A stretch of DNA of 12,265 nucleotides from Duncaniella sp. (GCA_029052375.1 JAIDJD010000037.1:1-12265), one strand, 5' to 3'. Positions 1 through 6,426 are shown, counted from the first letter of the stretch. The notes: generated from the sequence alone by a model not told the origin. Numbers and translations: made by a program.

Positions 1-537
1 CTTGACGACAAGACCCACGTCAATTTCCACACCGAGGCCTGCGCCAACACATACTTCATCAACGAGCTTGAGCTCCCCGTGGTCTGCATCGGAGCCGAAA
101 ATCTTGTCGTGGCCGCCTCGCCCGACGGCATTCTCGTGTCCGACCGCAAGCTGAGCGAGAATCTCAAACACCTCGTGGACGGCATCGGCAAGCGCCCCAT
201 GTATGAGGAGCGCCGCTGGGGCGAATACAAGGTGATAGACTACATAGAGTTTCCCGACGGCTTCTGTGCCCTGACCAAACAGCTCACCCTGCGTCCCGGA
301 TGCTTCATCAGCTATCAGAAGCACAACTGCCGCGAGGAGATATGGACTTTCATCAACGGCGAGGGCGAGATAGTCCTCGACGGTGTGCGCAAGCCTGTGC
401 GCCGCGGCGACGTGGTCAACATCCCCAAGGGTCAGCTCCACGCCCTGCGCGCCATCACCCCGCTCACCTTCATCGAGGTCCAGCAGGGCTCCAATCTCGT
501 CGAGGAGGATATTGAGCGCTTCGCCTACGAGTGGTAA
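1..537 (+). CDS. Mannose-1-phosphate guanylyltransferase with C-terminal cupin (3' part only)
   Basis: The reading frame is open from the first base, so the start lies outside the window; 178 codons and a TAA stop are visible. The first ~55 residues (VVCIGAENLVVAASPDGILV, then SDRKLSENLKH) match the end of the nucleotidyltransferase/linker region of GDP-mannose pyrophosphorylases of the ManC type. About residues 65-178 form a type II cupin barrel with RRWGEYKVID, LTLRPGCFISYQKH, EEIWTFINGEGEI, GDVVNIPKGQLHAL and the closing FIEVQQGSNLVEEDIERF. The family makes GDP-mannose from GTP and mannose-1-phosphate in the cytosol, for surface polysaccharide or glycoprotein sugars; in some members the cupin half is a phosphomannose isomerase. 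The catalytic nucleotidyltransferase core is not visible, so sugar specificity is inferred from the cupin half. A strong hairpin terminator follows 30 bases after the stop. Confidence 0.82.
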   Translation, partial: LDDKTHVNFHTEACANTYFINELELPVVCIGAENLVVAASPDGILVSDRKLSENLKHLVDGIGKRPMYEERRWGEYKVIDYIEFPDGFCALTKQLTLRPGCFISYQKHNCREEIWTFINGEGEIVLDGVRKPVRRGDVVNIPKGQLHALRAITPLTFIEVQQGSNLVEEDIERFAYEW

Positions 538-565
538 GATACTTGCCTTAGCTGAGGCCGCAAGC

Positions 566-611
566 AAAGCGGAGTGCCCGCGGGTTAAAACCCGGGCACT
601 CCGCTTTTTTT
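566..611 (+). terminator. Intrinsic terminator, probably bidirectional
   Basis: A 12-bp perfect stem AGCGGAGTGCCC / GGGCACTCCGCT (568-579 and 594-605) is followed, after a two-base bulge, by an inner GGGT/ACCC stem with a TAAA loop. It ends in a run of seven T (605-611) on the plus strand. It closes the guanylyltransferase gene. On the minus strand the same stem is followed by TTTGCTTG, so it may also stop transcription arriving from the convergent outer-membrane protein gene, which ends at 641. Confidence 0.9.
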
Positions 612-640
612 GCGATTCTCTTTTGTGTATTGTGCAGGTG

Positions 641-1252
641 TCAGAACAGCCAGGCGGCCGAGATGGTCCAGTAGCGGTTCTTGCCCTTGATGTCGGCGTT
701 GGTCGTGTTGATGCCTGTGGCCTTGAGGGTGTTGGTGAGGCCGAGGCCATAGCGGGCGCTGATGTCGAGATGCTTCACGAGCTGTACGCCGATGCCGAAG
801 TTGAGGGCCCAGTCTACCTCCTTGTTTCTGTAAGCGTCGTTGATGCTCTTCTTGCTTGTCATGAACGCCACGCTGGGGCCGGCGGCCACATAGGGAGTGA
901 GGAAGTTGCCTACGACGGGGAGCGAGAGGTTGTAGCGCAGGTTGAGGGGTATCTCGATGTAGTCGCGGTCGTTCTTGGTGAGGTTGTTCTGGAGGAGGAA
1001 CGAAGAGTTGCGGCGGACATACATGGCCGAGAGGTCAAAGCCGAGGCCGATGATGGGCACGCGGAACTCAGTCATGACGCCGGCTGTCCATCCTGTGCGG
1101 TTCTTGTCGTCGAAAGCGCTTTTGTTGAAGTGCATCTCGTTGACGGTGAGGCCTACGCGGGGGCCTATCTTGAACATTCCGCCGGCCTGGGCGGGGAGGG
1201 CGCCGAGGATGGCGACTACGGTAGCTAAGAGCAGGGTCTTGATTGCTTTCAT
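641..1252 (-). CDS. Outer-membrane beta-barrel protein (porin-like, small)
   Basis: A 203-residue protein with a clear Sec signal peptide: positive MKAIK, a hydrophobic stretch, and an ALPAQA|GG cleavage site after about residue 23. The rest alternates polar and hydrophobic residues in short strands (FKIGPRVGLTV, GWTAGVMTEFRV, GLGFDLSAMYVRR, IEIPLNLRYNL, LTPYVAAGPSVAF, ALNFGIGVQLV, LDISARYGLGL) and ends WTISAAWLF. A terminal phenylalanine is the usual signal for insertion by BamA. This pattern fits the outer membrane protein beta-barrel family (OMP_b-brl type, roughly eight strands) that is abundant in Bacteroidota. The ligand or role is unknown, and the family has no catalytic residues to read. 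The ATG at 1252 is the natural start because it gives a complete signal peptide. No TAnnTTTG box is visible upstream; read-through from the carboxyltransferase gene, across a hairpin at 1316-1353, is possible. Confidence 0.82.
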   Translation of the reverse strand: MKAIKTLLLATVVAILGALPAQAGGMFKIGPRVGLTVNEMHFNKSAFDDKNRTGWTAGVMTEFRVPIIGLGFDLSAMYVRRNSSFLLQNNLTKNDRDYIEIPLNLRYNLSLPVVGNFLTPYVAAGPSVAFMTSKKSINDAYRNKEVDWALNFGIGVQLVKHLDISARYGLGLTNTLKATGINTTNADIKGKNRYWTISAAWLF

Positions 1253-1315
1253 CTTTTGCTGTTTGCTGTATGGGTTTTGATTGGTGTTTCTATTGAGTAT
1301 GCTGTCTTACAGATT

Positions 1316-1353
1316 TGAAGTCCGAGACCCGGGTGTCCGGGCCTCAGACTTCA
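1316..1353 (-). terminator. Hairpin after the carboxyltransferase gene (terminator or processing element)
   Basis: Two 17-base arms (1316-1332 and 1337-1353) surround a four-base loop. On the plus strand two positions are C/A mismatches, but in minus-strand RNA both become G-U wobbles, giving 17 uninterrupted pairs. That points to function in the minus-strand transcript, 40 bases downstream of the carboxyltransferase stop. There is no U-tract after it (AAAUCUGUAAG follows), so it may be a weak terminator, a stabilising 3' end, or an intercistronic hairpin ahead of the beta-barrel gene. Confidence 0.55.
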
Positions 1354-1393
1354 GAGTGTCATCAATTGTGTTTTGCTGAGACAAGGCGCATTT

Positions 1394-3310
1394 TTACGGC
1401 TCGAATTCGATGAGGGCGGCCTCTGTGCCTACGACATCGCCGGGCTTGACGAACACCTGGCGCACCGTGGCCTCGCGGTCGGCCTCGACGTCGTTCTCCA
1501 TCTTCATGGCCTCGTAGGTCAGCAGGTGGTCGCCCTTCTTCACCTTTGAGCCGGGCTTGACGTTGACGGTGAGTATCTTGCCTCCCATCGGAGCCGAGAG
1601 TACGGGGCCCTCTATCGGGAGTGCTCCCTGGGCTTCGTCGGCAGTCTCGGCCGCGGCTGTCCCGTCGGTCGCGGCTGTCTCTGCCTTGAGCCTTGCGGCT
1701 TCCTCGGCGCGGCGCTTGTTCAGGAATCCGTTGGCCACGTTGGGGAGGAGCTCGACGAGCAGCATCTCTTCAGTGTTGGAGGCCAGGGGGGTACCGTATT
1801 CGGTCATGGGATTGTCGGGACGCTTGTATTTCGAGACGTCATAGGGGGTCTCGGTGGCCGAGCCCGTTATCTTGCGGCGGAACTCGGGGTCGATGGCCAC
1901 GGGGGTGTGTCCGTATTCGCCCTTGACCAGAGAGATGAACTGGTTGTTGGTGGTGGTATAGTCTGCCTTGCCGTTCTTGCGGTCGAGGGCCACGAGCACG
2001 GCCTGGCTGCCTACTATCTGGCTCGTCGGCGTCACAAGAGGTATCAGGCCGGCGTCGCGCCTAACCATGGGGATTAGCCTCATGGCCTCCTCGAGCAGGT
2101 CCTCGCTCTTGAGCTGTTTGAGCTGGGCCACCATGTTGGAGTACATACCTCCGGGCACCTCTGCGTTCTTGACCAGCTCGTTGGGCTTGGGGAAGTTGAA
2201 GTATGCCTCTATCTTGTGGCAGCAGTCGAGCAGGGCTGTCTCGTCTCCGGCCACCGCAAAGTCTATGGCGGCGTCGAAGAGGGCGGCCACCTCGGCGGGC
2301 AGTGTGTCGTTGAGGGGGTCGAACTCCTTGGGGAGCGAGTCCTTGTTGAGGTCGAAGGGCGCCAGGTCCTTGCGGGCCTCGAAGAGCTGGCGGCGTATGC
2401 GGCCCACAGCCTCCATGTTGACCTCCACCTCTACGCCCATGCGCTGGCAGAAGATATATACAAGCTCTACGGCGGGAGCGGCCGAGCCTTCGGCAAACCA
2501 CCATATGTTGGTGTCGAGGATGTCGACGCCGTTGATGATGGCCATCAGCGACGACGCGAGGCCGTAGCCGGGTGTGCAGTGGGTGTGGAAGTCGACGGGC
2601 ACCTTGACAGCGCGCTTGAGCGCGGCTATCAGCTCGCCTGCGCGCGAGGGCGTCACGAGGCCGGCCATATCCTTGAGGGTGATGATTTTGGCTCCGAGGG
2701 CCTCCATGGCCTTGGCCTTCTCTACGAAGTATTCAGTGGTGAATATCTTCTCGGGCTCCTTGGGGCCCATGCCCAGCATCCCCTTGAGCCTTGCGGCAAA
2801 TCCCTTGGGCTCTTCCTTGGCAGGCTTGGGGTCTACGGTATAGCAGACGGCGCCGTCGGCGATGCCTCCGAGGCTGTTGATGAGGCGGATGGATTCCTTG
2901 ACGTTGTCGATGTCGTTGAGAGCGTCGAAGATACGCATTATATTGAGCCCGTTGGCGATAGCCTCCTTATAGAAGCCTTCGAGCACTGTGTCGGGGTAGG
3001 GGACGTAGCCGAAGAGGTTGCGTCCGCGAGAGAGTGCGGAGAGCAGGGAGACGGGCTTGGGGCCCTTGGAGTCCATGGCCTTGGAGATGATGCGCAGGCG
3101 GTCCCAGGGCGACTCGTCGAGATATCTCATCACCGAGTCGGGCACGGCGCCTCCCCATACCTCCATGATGTGGAAGCGGGCATCCTCATAGTAAGGAAGA
3201 AGCTTGTCGATGGTAGCCTGGCTCATGCGGGTGGCGAAGAGCGACTGCTGGCCGTCACGCAGGGTGAGGTCGCGCAGCTGCAGGCGGGGGCGATTGATAG
3301 TCGTGGCCAT
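1394..3310 (-). CDS. Biotin-dependent carboxyltransferase: oxaloacetate decarboxylase alpha / pyruvate carboxylase subunit B type
   Basis: A 638-residue protein in three parts. Residues ~12-270 are an HMGL-like TIM barrel with RDGQQSLFATR (metal ligand D19), the lysine of LKDMAGL (K213, carbamylated in this family) and FHTHCTPG (metal ligands H242, H244). Residues ~290-495 are the conserved PYC_OADA carboxylase domain (VPGGMYSNM). After an Ala/Thr/Glu-rich linker (~535-565) comes a biotinyl domain with EAMKMEND; the biotin lysine is K603. The enzyme moves CO2 between biotin and pyruvate/oxaloacetate. No OadB/OadG sodium-pump subunit and no biotin carboxylase is adjacent, so decarboxylase versus carboxylase subunit cannot be settled here. 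The ATG at 3310 is chosen: a longer frame opens at a TTG at 3349, but that TTG is the end of a TATATTTG promoter box. About 28 residues (~161-190, KPAKEEPKGF to EPEKIF) look like an insertion relative to Klebsiella OadA. Confidence 0.88.
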   Translation of the reverse strand: MATTINRPRLQLRDLTLRDGQQSLFATRMSQATIDKLLPYYEDARFHIMEVWGGAVPDSVMRYLDESPWDRLRIISKAMDSKGPKPVSLLSALSRGRNLFGYVPYPDTVLEGFYKEAIANGLNIMRIFDALNDIDNVKESIRLINSLGGIADGAVCYTVDPKPAKEEPKGFAARLKGMLGMGPKEPEKIFTTEYFVEKAKAMEALGAKIITLKDMAGLVTPSRAGELIAALKRAVKVPVDFHTHCTPGYGLASSLMAIINGVDILDTNIWWFAEGSAAPAVELVYIFCQRMGVEVEVNMEAVGRIRRQLFEARKDLAPFDLNKDSLPKEFDPLNDTLPAEVAALFDAAIDFAVAGDETALLDCCHKIEAYFNFPKPNELVKNAEVPGGMYSNMVAQLKQLKSEDLLEEAMRLIPMVRRDAGLIPLVTPTSQIVGSQAVLVALDRKNGKADYTTTNNQFISLVKGEYGHTPVAIDPEFRRKITGSATETPYDVSKYKRPDNPMTEYGTPLASNTEEMLLVELLPNVANGFLNKRRAEEAARLKAETAATDGTAAAETADEAQGALPIEGPVLSAPMGGKILTVNVKPGSKVKKGDHLLTYEAMKMENDVEADREATVRQVFVKPGDVVGTEAALIEFEP

Positions 3311-3346
3311 ATTGCTGTGTTGTTTACGTGGGTTAACTAACTTTCG

Positions 3347-3378
3347 CAAATATAAATATAAATTTCTGATTAAAGAAA
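3347..3378 (-). promoter_or_regulatory. Bacteroidota-type promoter of the carboxyltransferase gene
   Basis: On the minus strand, TATATTTG (3354-3347) fits the TAnnTTTG -7 consensus exactly. TTTC lies 20 bases upstream (3378-3375), one base off the TTTG -33 element. The surrounding DNA (3345-3400) is far more AT-rich than the genes. The -7 box ends 36 bases before the ATG at 3310, giving a short leader. Confidence 0.7.
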
Positions 3379-3433
3379 TTTTTCAGTAAATAATTTTTCT
3401 CCCTCCCGGATATACCTTCTCAATCCTGTCCGG

Positions 3434-4075
3434 TCATCTCACGAAGGGGTTGGTCCTCAGCTCGTCGCCGACGGTGGTCTCCTCGCCGTGGCCGGGGAGT
3501 ATGACGGTCTCGGGCGGGAGTGTCAGCAGGCGCTTCCTTATCGAGTCTGTCAGCGTCGCAAAGTCGCCTCCGGGGAGGTCTGTGCGTCCTATCGAGCCCT
3601 TGAACAGGGCGTCGCCGGTGATTACAAACCCGCTCTCTCTGCTGTAGAGGGCTATGCTTCCGGGCGAGTGGCCGGGGACGGCTATCACCTCCAGAGGCTC
3701 GCCGCCCACTGTCACGGTGTCTCCGTCCTTGAGCGGGACGTCAATGCCGGTGTTCTCGGCCTGTACGGGGAGGCGGTATTGGGCGATGGCATCCTTGAGC
3801 GACAGGCCGAGAAACTCATCCTCGGCTCCCGCCCTGACACCGAGGCCATACCTGTCCCTGACCCACGCGTCGCCGAAGATATGGTCGAGGTGCATATGGG
3901 TATTGACGAGCTGGGTGGGGTGAAGGCCGTTGCGCTTGAAGAAGTCGTCGAGGGCTTCCCTCTCGCGTGCGTCTGTCATGCCGGGGTCTATCACCACGGC
4001 CTCGCGTGTCTCAGGGTCCCACACCACATAGGTGTTGACCCCGAACATATTGAAGATGAATCTCGAAACCTTCAT
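3434..4075 (-). CDS. Metallo-beta-lactamase-fold hydrolase, glyoxalase II-like (YcbL type)
   Basis: A 213-residue protein with the full dinuclear zinc set of the glyoxalase II branch: THMHLDH (H60, H62, D64, H65), VPGHSPGS (H136), ITGDALF (D155) and LPGHGEET (H196). Length and motif spacing match single-domain YcbL-like enzymes, which lack the C-terminal helical domain of true glyoxalase II. Likely substrates are glutathione- or other thiol-thioesters; the actual substrate is unknown, and many Bacteroidota lack glutathione. No signal peptide is present, so it is cytosolic. It begins 4 bases after the rsmG stop codon, so both are almost certainly on one mRNA. RNase Z, another metallo-beta-lactamase-fold protein, lies further along, but its sequence signature is different. 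Confidence 0.86.
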   Translation of the reverse strand: MKVSRFIFNMFGVNTYVVWDPETREAVVIDPGMTDAREREALDDFFKRNGLHPTQLVNTHMHLDHIFGDAWVRDRYGLGVRAGAEDEFLGLSLKDAIAQYRLPVQAENTGIDVPLKDGDTVTVGGEPLEVIAVPGHSPGSIALYSRESGFVITGDALFKGSIGRTDLPGGDFATLTDSIRKRLLTLPPETVILPGHGEETTVGDELRTNPFVR

Positions 4076-4079
4076 GTCG

Positions 4080-4700
4080 TCAAAGTTCTACATATACAAC
4101 ATCCTTGCCCTCGAAGTAGGGGTCGGTGAAATAGTCGGTCAGAGGCACCTCTATCTTGGGCCTGCGCACACGTCCGAGCTCGGCGCGGAGGTCGCCTCCC
4201 TTTAGGCAGATGAGGCCGTTGGGGATGCGCGAGCGCGACTCCCGTCCCACCAGGCGGGCCGAAATCCTGACAAGCTCGTCGAGCTGCATCACGGCGCGCG
4301 ACACCACGAAGTCAAACTTCTCGCGGCACTCTCCGCTGTCGCCGTGCTGGAAGGTGACATTCTCCAGCCCTATGGCCCCGGCTATCTCCTGGGCCACCTT
4401 GATTTTCTTGCCTATGCGGTCTATGAGGTGGAACCGGCACTGTGGCCACAGGATGGCCAGGGGGATGCCCGGAAATCCGCCTCCGCACCCAAGGTCTATA
4501 AAGCGTGTCCCGTCGGCAGGAGTGAAGAACAGCGCTATCGAGAGCGAGTGGAGTATGTGGTGGGTGTAGAGGTTGTCTATATCCTTGCGCGATATCACAT
4601 TGATGCGCGCGTTCCACTCGGGATAGAGTGTCCCGAGAGCCTCAAACTGCTCTCTCTGTCTCTCTGTCAGGGCAGGGAAATATTTCAGTATCTCGTCCAT
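4080..4700 (-). CDS. rsmG: 16S rRNA (guanine-527-N7)-methyltransferase RsmG (GidB)
   Basis: A 206-residue SAM-dependent methyltransferase that modifies G527 of 16S rRNA in the small subunit; loss is known to give low-level streptomycin resistance in other bacteria. Visible hallmarks: WNARINVISRKDIDNLYTHH near the N-terminus, the SAM-binding loop FIDLGCGGGFPGIPLAI (~68-83), HLIDRIGKK, VVSRAV (~132-137) and the C-terminal NGLICLKGGDL. The frame stays open far upstream (to 5768), but that extension is antisense to the CvfB gene and has no methyltransferase sequence. Homology begins at MDEILKYFP, so the ATG at 4700 is used; a TAATTTTG promoter box sits 20 bases ahead of it. It is the first gene of a two-gene unit with the downstream hydrolase. 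AUA is its favoured isoleucine codon (11 of 18 counted). Confidence 0.96.
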   Translation of the reverse strand: MDEILKYFPALTERQREQFEALGTLYPEWNARINVISRKDIDNLYTHHILHSLSIALFFTPADGTRFIDLGCGGGFPGIPLAILWPQCRFHLIDRIGKKIKVAQEIAGAIGLENVTFQHGDSGECREKFDFVVSRAVMQLDELVRISARLVGRESRSRIPNGLICLKGGDLRAELGRVRRPKIEVPLTDYFTDPYFEGKDVVYVEL

Positions 4701-4720
4701 GGTCTTTGTTTTTATGAGTG

Positions 4721-4728
4721 CAAAATTA
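4721..4728 (-). promoter_or_regulatory. -7 box for rsmG
   Basis: TAATTTTG on the minus strand matches TAnnTTTG and ends 20 bases before the rsmG ATG. No good TTTG is present at the -33 distance, so the promoter is only half supported. Confidence 0.5.
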
Positions 4729-4750
4729 ACCCATATCCGTGAGAATTCTG

Positions 4751-4758
4751 TATATTTG
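4751..4758 (+). promoter_or_regulatory. -7 box for the CvfB gene
   Basis: TATATTTG on the plus strand matches the -7 consensus and ends 20 bases before the ATG at 4779. The expected -33 position holds only a poor match. It lies back-to-back with the rsmG -7 box in a 78-bp divergent region. Confidence 0.6.
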
Positions 4759-4778
4759 CAGATAATAAATTTCATACA

Positions 4779-5624
4779 ATGGTAAAAATCGGAAAATACA
4801 ACCGCCTCAGGGTGGTGAAGAATGTCGACTTCGGCGCCTATCTCGACGGCGGCGAGGGCGTGGAGATACTGCTGCCCTCGCGCTACATAGCCGAGCTTCT
4901 CCACCCGGGCGACGAGATAGAGGTCTTCATATATCGCGACAACGAGGGGCGCCTGACGGCCACCACAGAGCATCCCTTTGCCGAGGTAGGCCAGTTTGCC
5001 TTCCTGCAGGTGACGGATGTCAACCGCACCGGCGCCTTCCTCGACTTGGGCCTGATGAAGGAGCTCCTGCTCCCCTTCAGCGAGCAGACCATGCGCCTCG
5101 GCCCCGGTATGGTAATACCCGTCTACGTCTACCTCGACGACGCCACACAGCGCATCGTGGCCTCGGCCAAGATAGACAAGCATCTCGGCAACAAGATACC
5201 CCGCTACCACCAGGGCGAGGCTGTCAAGGCCCTCGTGCTCAAGCACACAGAGATAGGCTATAAGTGTATCGTCGACAACCTCTTCCACGGCCTCATCTAC
5301 GAGAGCGACCTCTACCGCCCGCTCGAGATAGGCAAGACGGTCACCGCCTATGTCAAGAACGTCCGCGAAGACGGCAAGATAGACCTGCTCATGGCCGGGG
5401 CCGACGACGGGCGCATCGACGCCCTGGCCGACGACATAGTATCTCGTCTCGGCGCCGAGCCCGGACACTATCTGCCCCTCTCGGACAGCTCGTCGCCCGA
5501 GGCCATACGCCGCACATTCTCGTGCTCTAAGAAAGACTTCAAGAAGGCCATAGGAAAGCTCTACCGCCAGCGCCTCATCTCCATAGCACGGGACGGCATC
5601 TCGCTCCTCGACAAGGAGGAATGA
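4779..5624 (+). CDS. cvfB: CvfB-family S1 RNA-binding protein
   Basis: A 281-residue protein with the CvfB/YitL layout. An N-terminal S1-like domain (~1-60, GKYNRLRVVKNVDFGAYLDG and LLPSRYI) is followed by a second S1 domain (~68-130, VTDVNRTGAFLDLGLMKELL), a third S1-like unit (~140-210, IGYKCIVDNLFHGLIYESDL and AYVKNVREDGKIDL) and a C-terminal winged-helix segment (~225-281, SPEAIRRTFSCSKKDFKKAI, then GKLYRQRLISI). In Gram-positive bacteria relatives bind RNA and affect virulence-gene regulation; the role in Bacteroidota is not established. No signal peptide or membrane segment, so cytosolic. The ATG at 4779 follows a TATATTTG box closely. A strong terminator lies 22 bases after the stop. 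Isoleucine is coded by AUA in 14 of 21 cases and never by AUU, unlike its otherwise G/C-ending codons. Confidence 0.92.
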   Translation: MVKIGKYNRLRVVKNVDFGAYLDGGEGVEILLPSRYIAELLHPGDEIEVFIYRDNEGRLTATTEHPFAEVGQFAFLQVTDVNRTGAFLDLGLMKELLLPFSEQTMRLGPGMVIPVYVYLDDATQRIVASAKIDKHLGNKIPRYHQGEAVKALVLKHTEIGYKCIVDNLFHGLIYESDLYRPLEIGKTVTAYVKNVREDGKIDLLMAGADDGRIDALADDIVSRLGAEPGHYLPLSDSSSPEAIRRTFSCSKKDFKKAIGKLYRQRLISIARDGISLLDKEE

Positions 5625-5646
5625 AGAAGTACAGCCTGTAGAAATT

Positions 5647-5686
5647 GAGACACCGCTCCCCCCCGGGGTGGTGTCTCTTTGCTTTT
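5647..5686 (+). terminator. Intrinsic terminator of the CvfB gene
   Basis: GAGACACC (5647-5654) pairs with GGTGTCTC (5670-5677), with an inner CCCC/GGGG helix. The hairpin is followed by the T-rich TTTGCTTTTC. It lies directly after the gene, on the plus strand. Confidence 0.82.
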
Positions 5687-5721
5687 CACATAGACGGCCA
5701 TGCAGGCCTGTGATGTGACAG

Positions 5722-5755
5722 AAAAAAAGAGAGGGGGTCTCACGACTGCCTCTCT
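5722..5755 (-). terminator. Intrinsic terminator of sodB
   Basis: On the minus strand AGAGAGG (5755-5749) pairs with CCTCTCT (5734-5728), with an inner GTC/GAC helix closed by a GTGA loop. A run of seven T follows (5728-5722). It stands about 90 bases downstream of the sodB stop and faces the CvfB terminator. Confidence 0.82.
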
Positions 5756-5847
5756 CTCCATTCATCACATTATGCTTATCAGTGCTGTTTCTATTGTATC
5801 TATCCTATTTATCTAACTGTTCGGTTTGCTGTTATGTCTGCACACTC

Positions 5848-6426
5848 TCAGATATACCGGCTTGAGACGATGTCCCAGTCGACTATCTTCCACCACTCCT
5901 TCAGAGCGTCGGCCCTGCGGTTGCGGTAGTCGAGATAGTATGCGTGTTCCCACACATCGAAGGTGAGCAGGGGGGTGAGGCCTTCGGTCATCGGATTGCC
6001 GGCTTTGGGGCTCTTGGTGATGAAGAGCTTGCCGTCCTTGTCCTTTGAGAGCCATACCCATCCCGAGCCGAAGACCGATGTCCCGGCCTCCTCGAACTCG
6101 CGCTTGAAGCTGTCGAGGCTGCCAAACTGCTCGTCTATGGCTTTGCGCAGGCGTCCTTCAGGTTCCTTGGCGCCCTCGGGCGAGAAGGTGAAGAAGTAGA
6201 AGATATGATTCCAGGCCTGCGAAGCGTTGTTGAAGACGGGGCCTTCGGCCGTGCGGATGATGTCTTCAAGCTCCATATCCTCGTAGGGCGTGTCCTTGAT
6301 GAGGCGGTTGAGATTGTCGATATATGTCCGCTCGTGCTTTCCGTAGTGGAATTCGATGGTCTCGCGCGAGATGGCAGGGGCCAGCGCGTCTTTTTCGTAG
6401 GGAAGTTCGGGAAGAGTGTAAACCAT
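5848..6426 (-). CDS. sodB: Iron/manganese superoxide dismutase
   Basis: A 192-residue cytosolic enzyme that converts superoxide to oxygen and peroxide. The four metal ligands are present: H27 (FHYGKHE), H74 (AWNHIFY), D157 and H161 (FDVWEHAYYLDYRNRR). The second-sphere glutamine sits at Q70 (NNASQAWNH), the Fe-type position, and the KAGNPM segment lacks the glutamine of Mn-type NQDSP. As I recall it, the Porphyromonas gingivalis enzyme, which works with either metal, is very similar throughout. Metal use is therefore Fe or cambialistic; sequence alone does not decide. The frame extends to an ATG at 6489, but the extra 21 residues (MTARHIETNRNNNPPRNKYTD) are not a signal peptide and do not belong to the family, so the ATG at 6426, giving MVYTLPELPY, is chosen. 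No convincing promoter box was found upstream. Confidence 0.95.
   Translation of the reverse strand: MVYTLPELPYEKDALAPAISRETIEFHYGKHERTYIDNLNRLIKDTPYEDMELEDIIRTAEGPVFNNASQAWNHIFYFFTFSPEGAKEPEGRLRKAIDEQFGSLDSFKREFEEAGTSVFGSGWVWLSKDKDGKLFITKSPKAGNPMTEGLTPLLTFDVWEHAYYLDYRNRRADALKEWWKIVDWDIVSSRYI

Noticed and set aside
383..1228. 281-codon plus-strand frame running through the terminator and opposite the outer-membrane protein gene
   Set aside because: It crosses the end of the guanylyltransferase gene in another frame and a strong terminator, and its sequence is the antisense of a convincing signal-peptide barrel protein.
2216..3340. 374-codon plus-strand frame opposite the carboxyltransferase
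   Set aside because: No recognisable domain. Its Gly/Val/Glu/Asp-rich composition is what antisense of G/C-ending codons produces, and the opposite strand has a complete enzyme.
3406..3433. CCGGA/TCCGG inverted repeat just after the hydrolase stop codon, a possible terminator
   Set aside because: Only five pairs with a long loop, and no T-tract on the minus strand.
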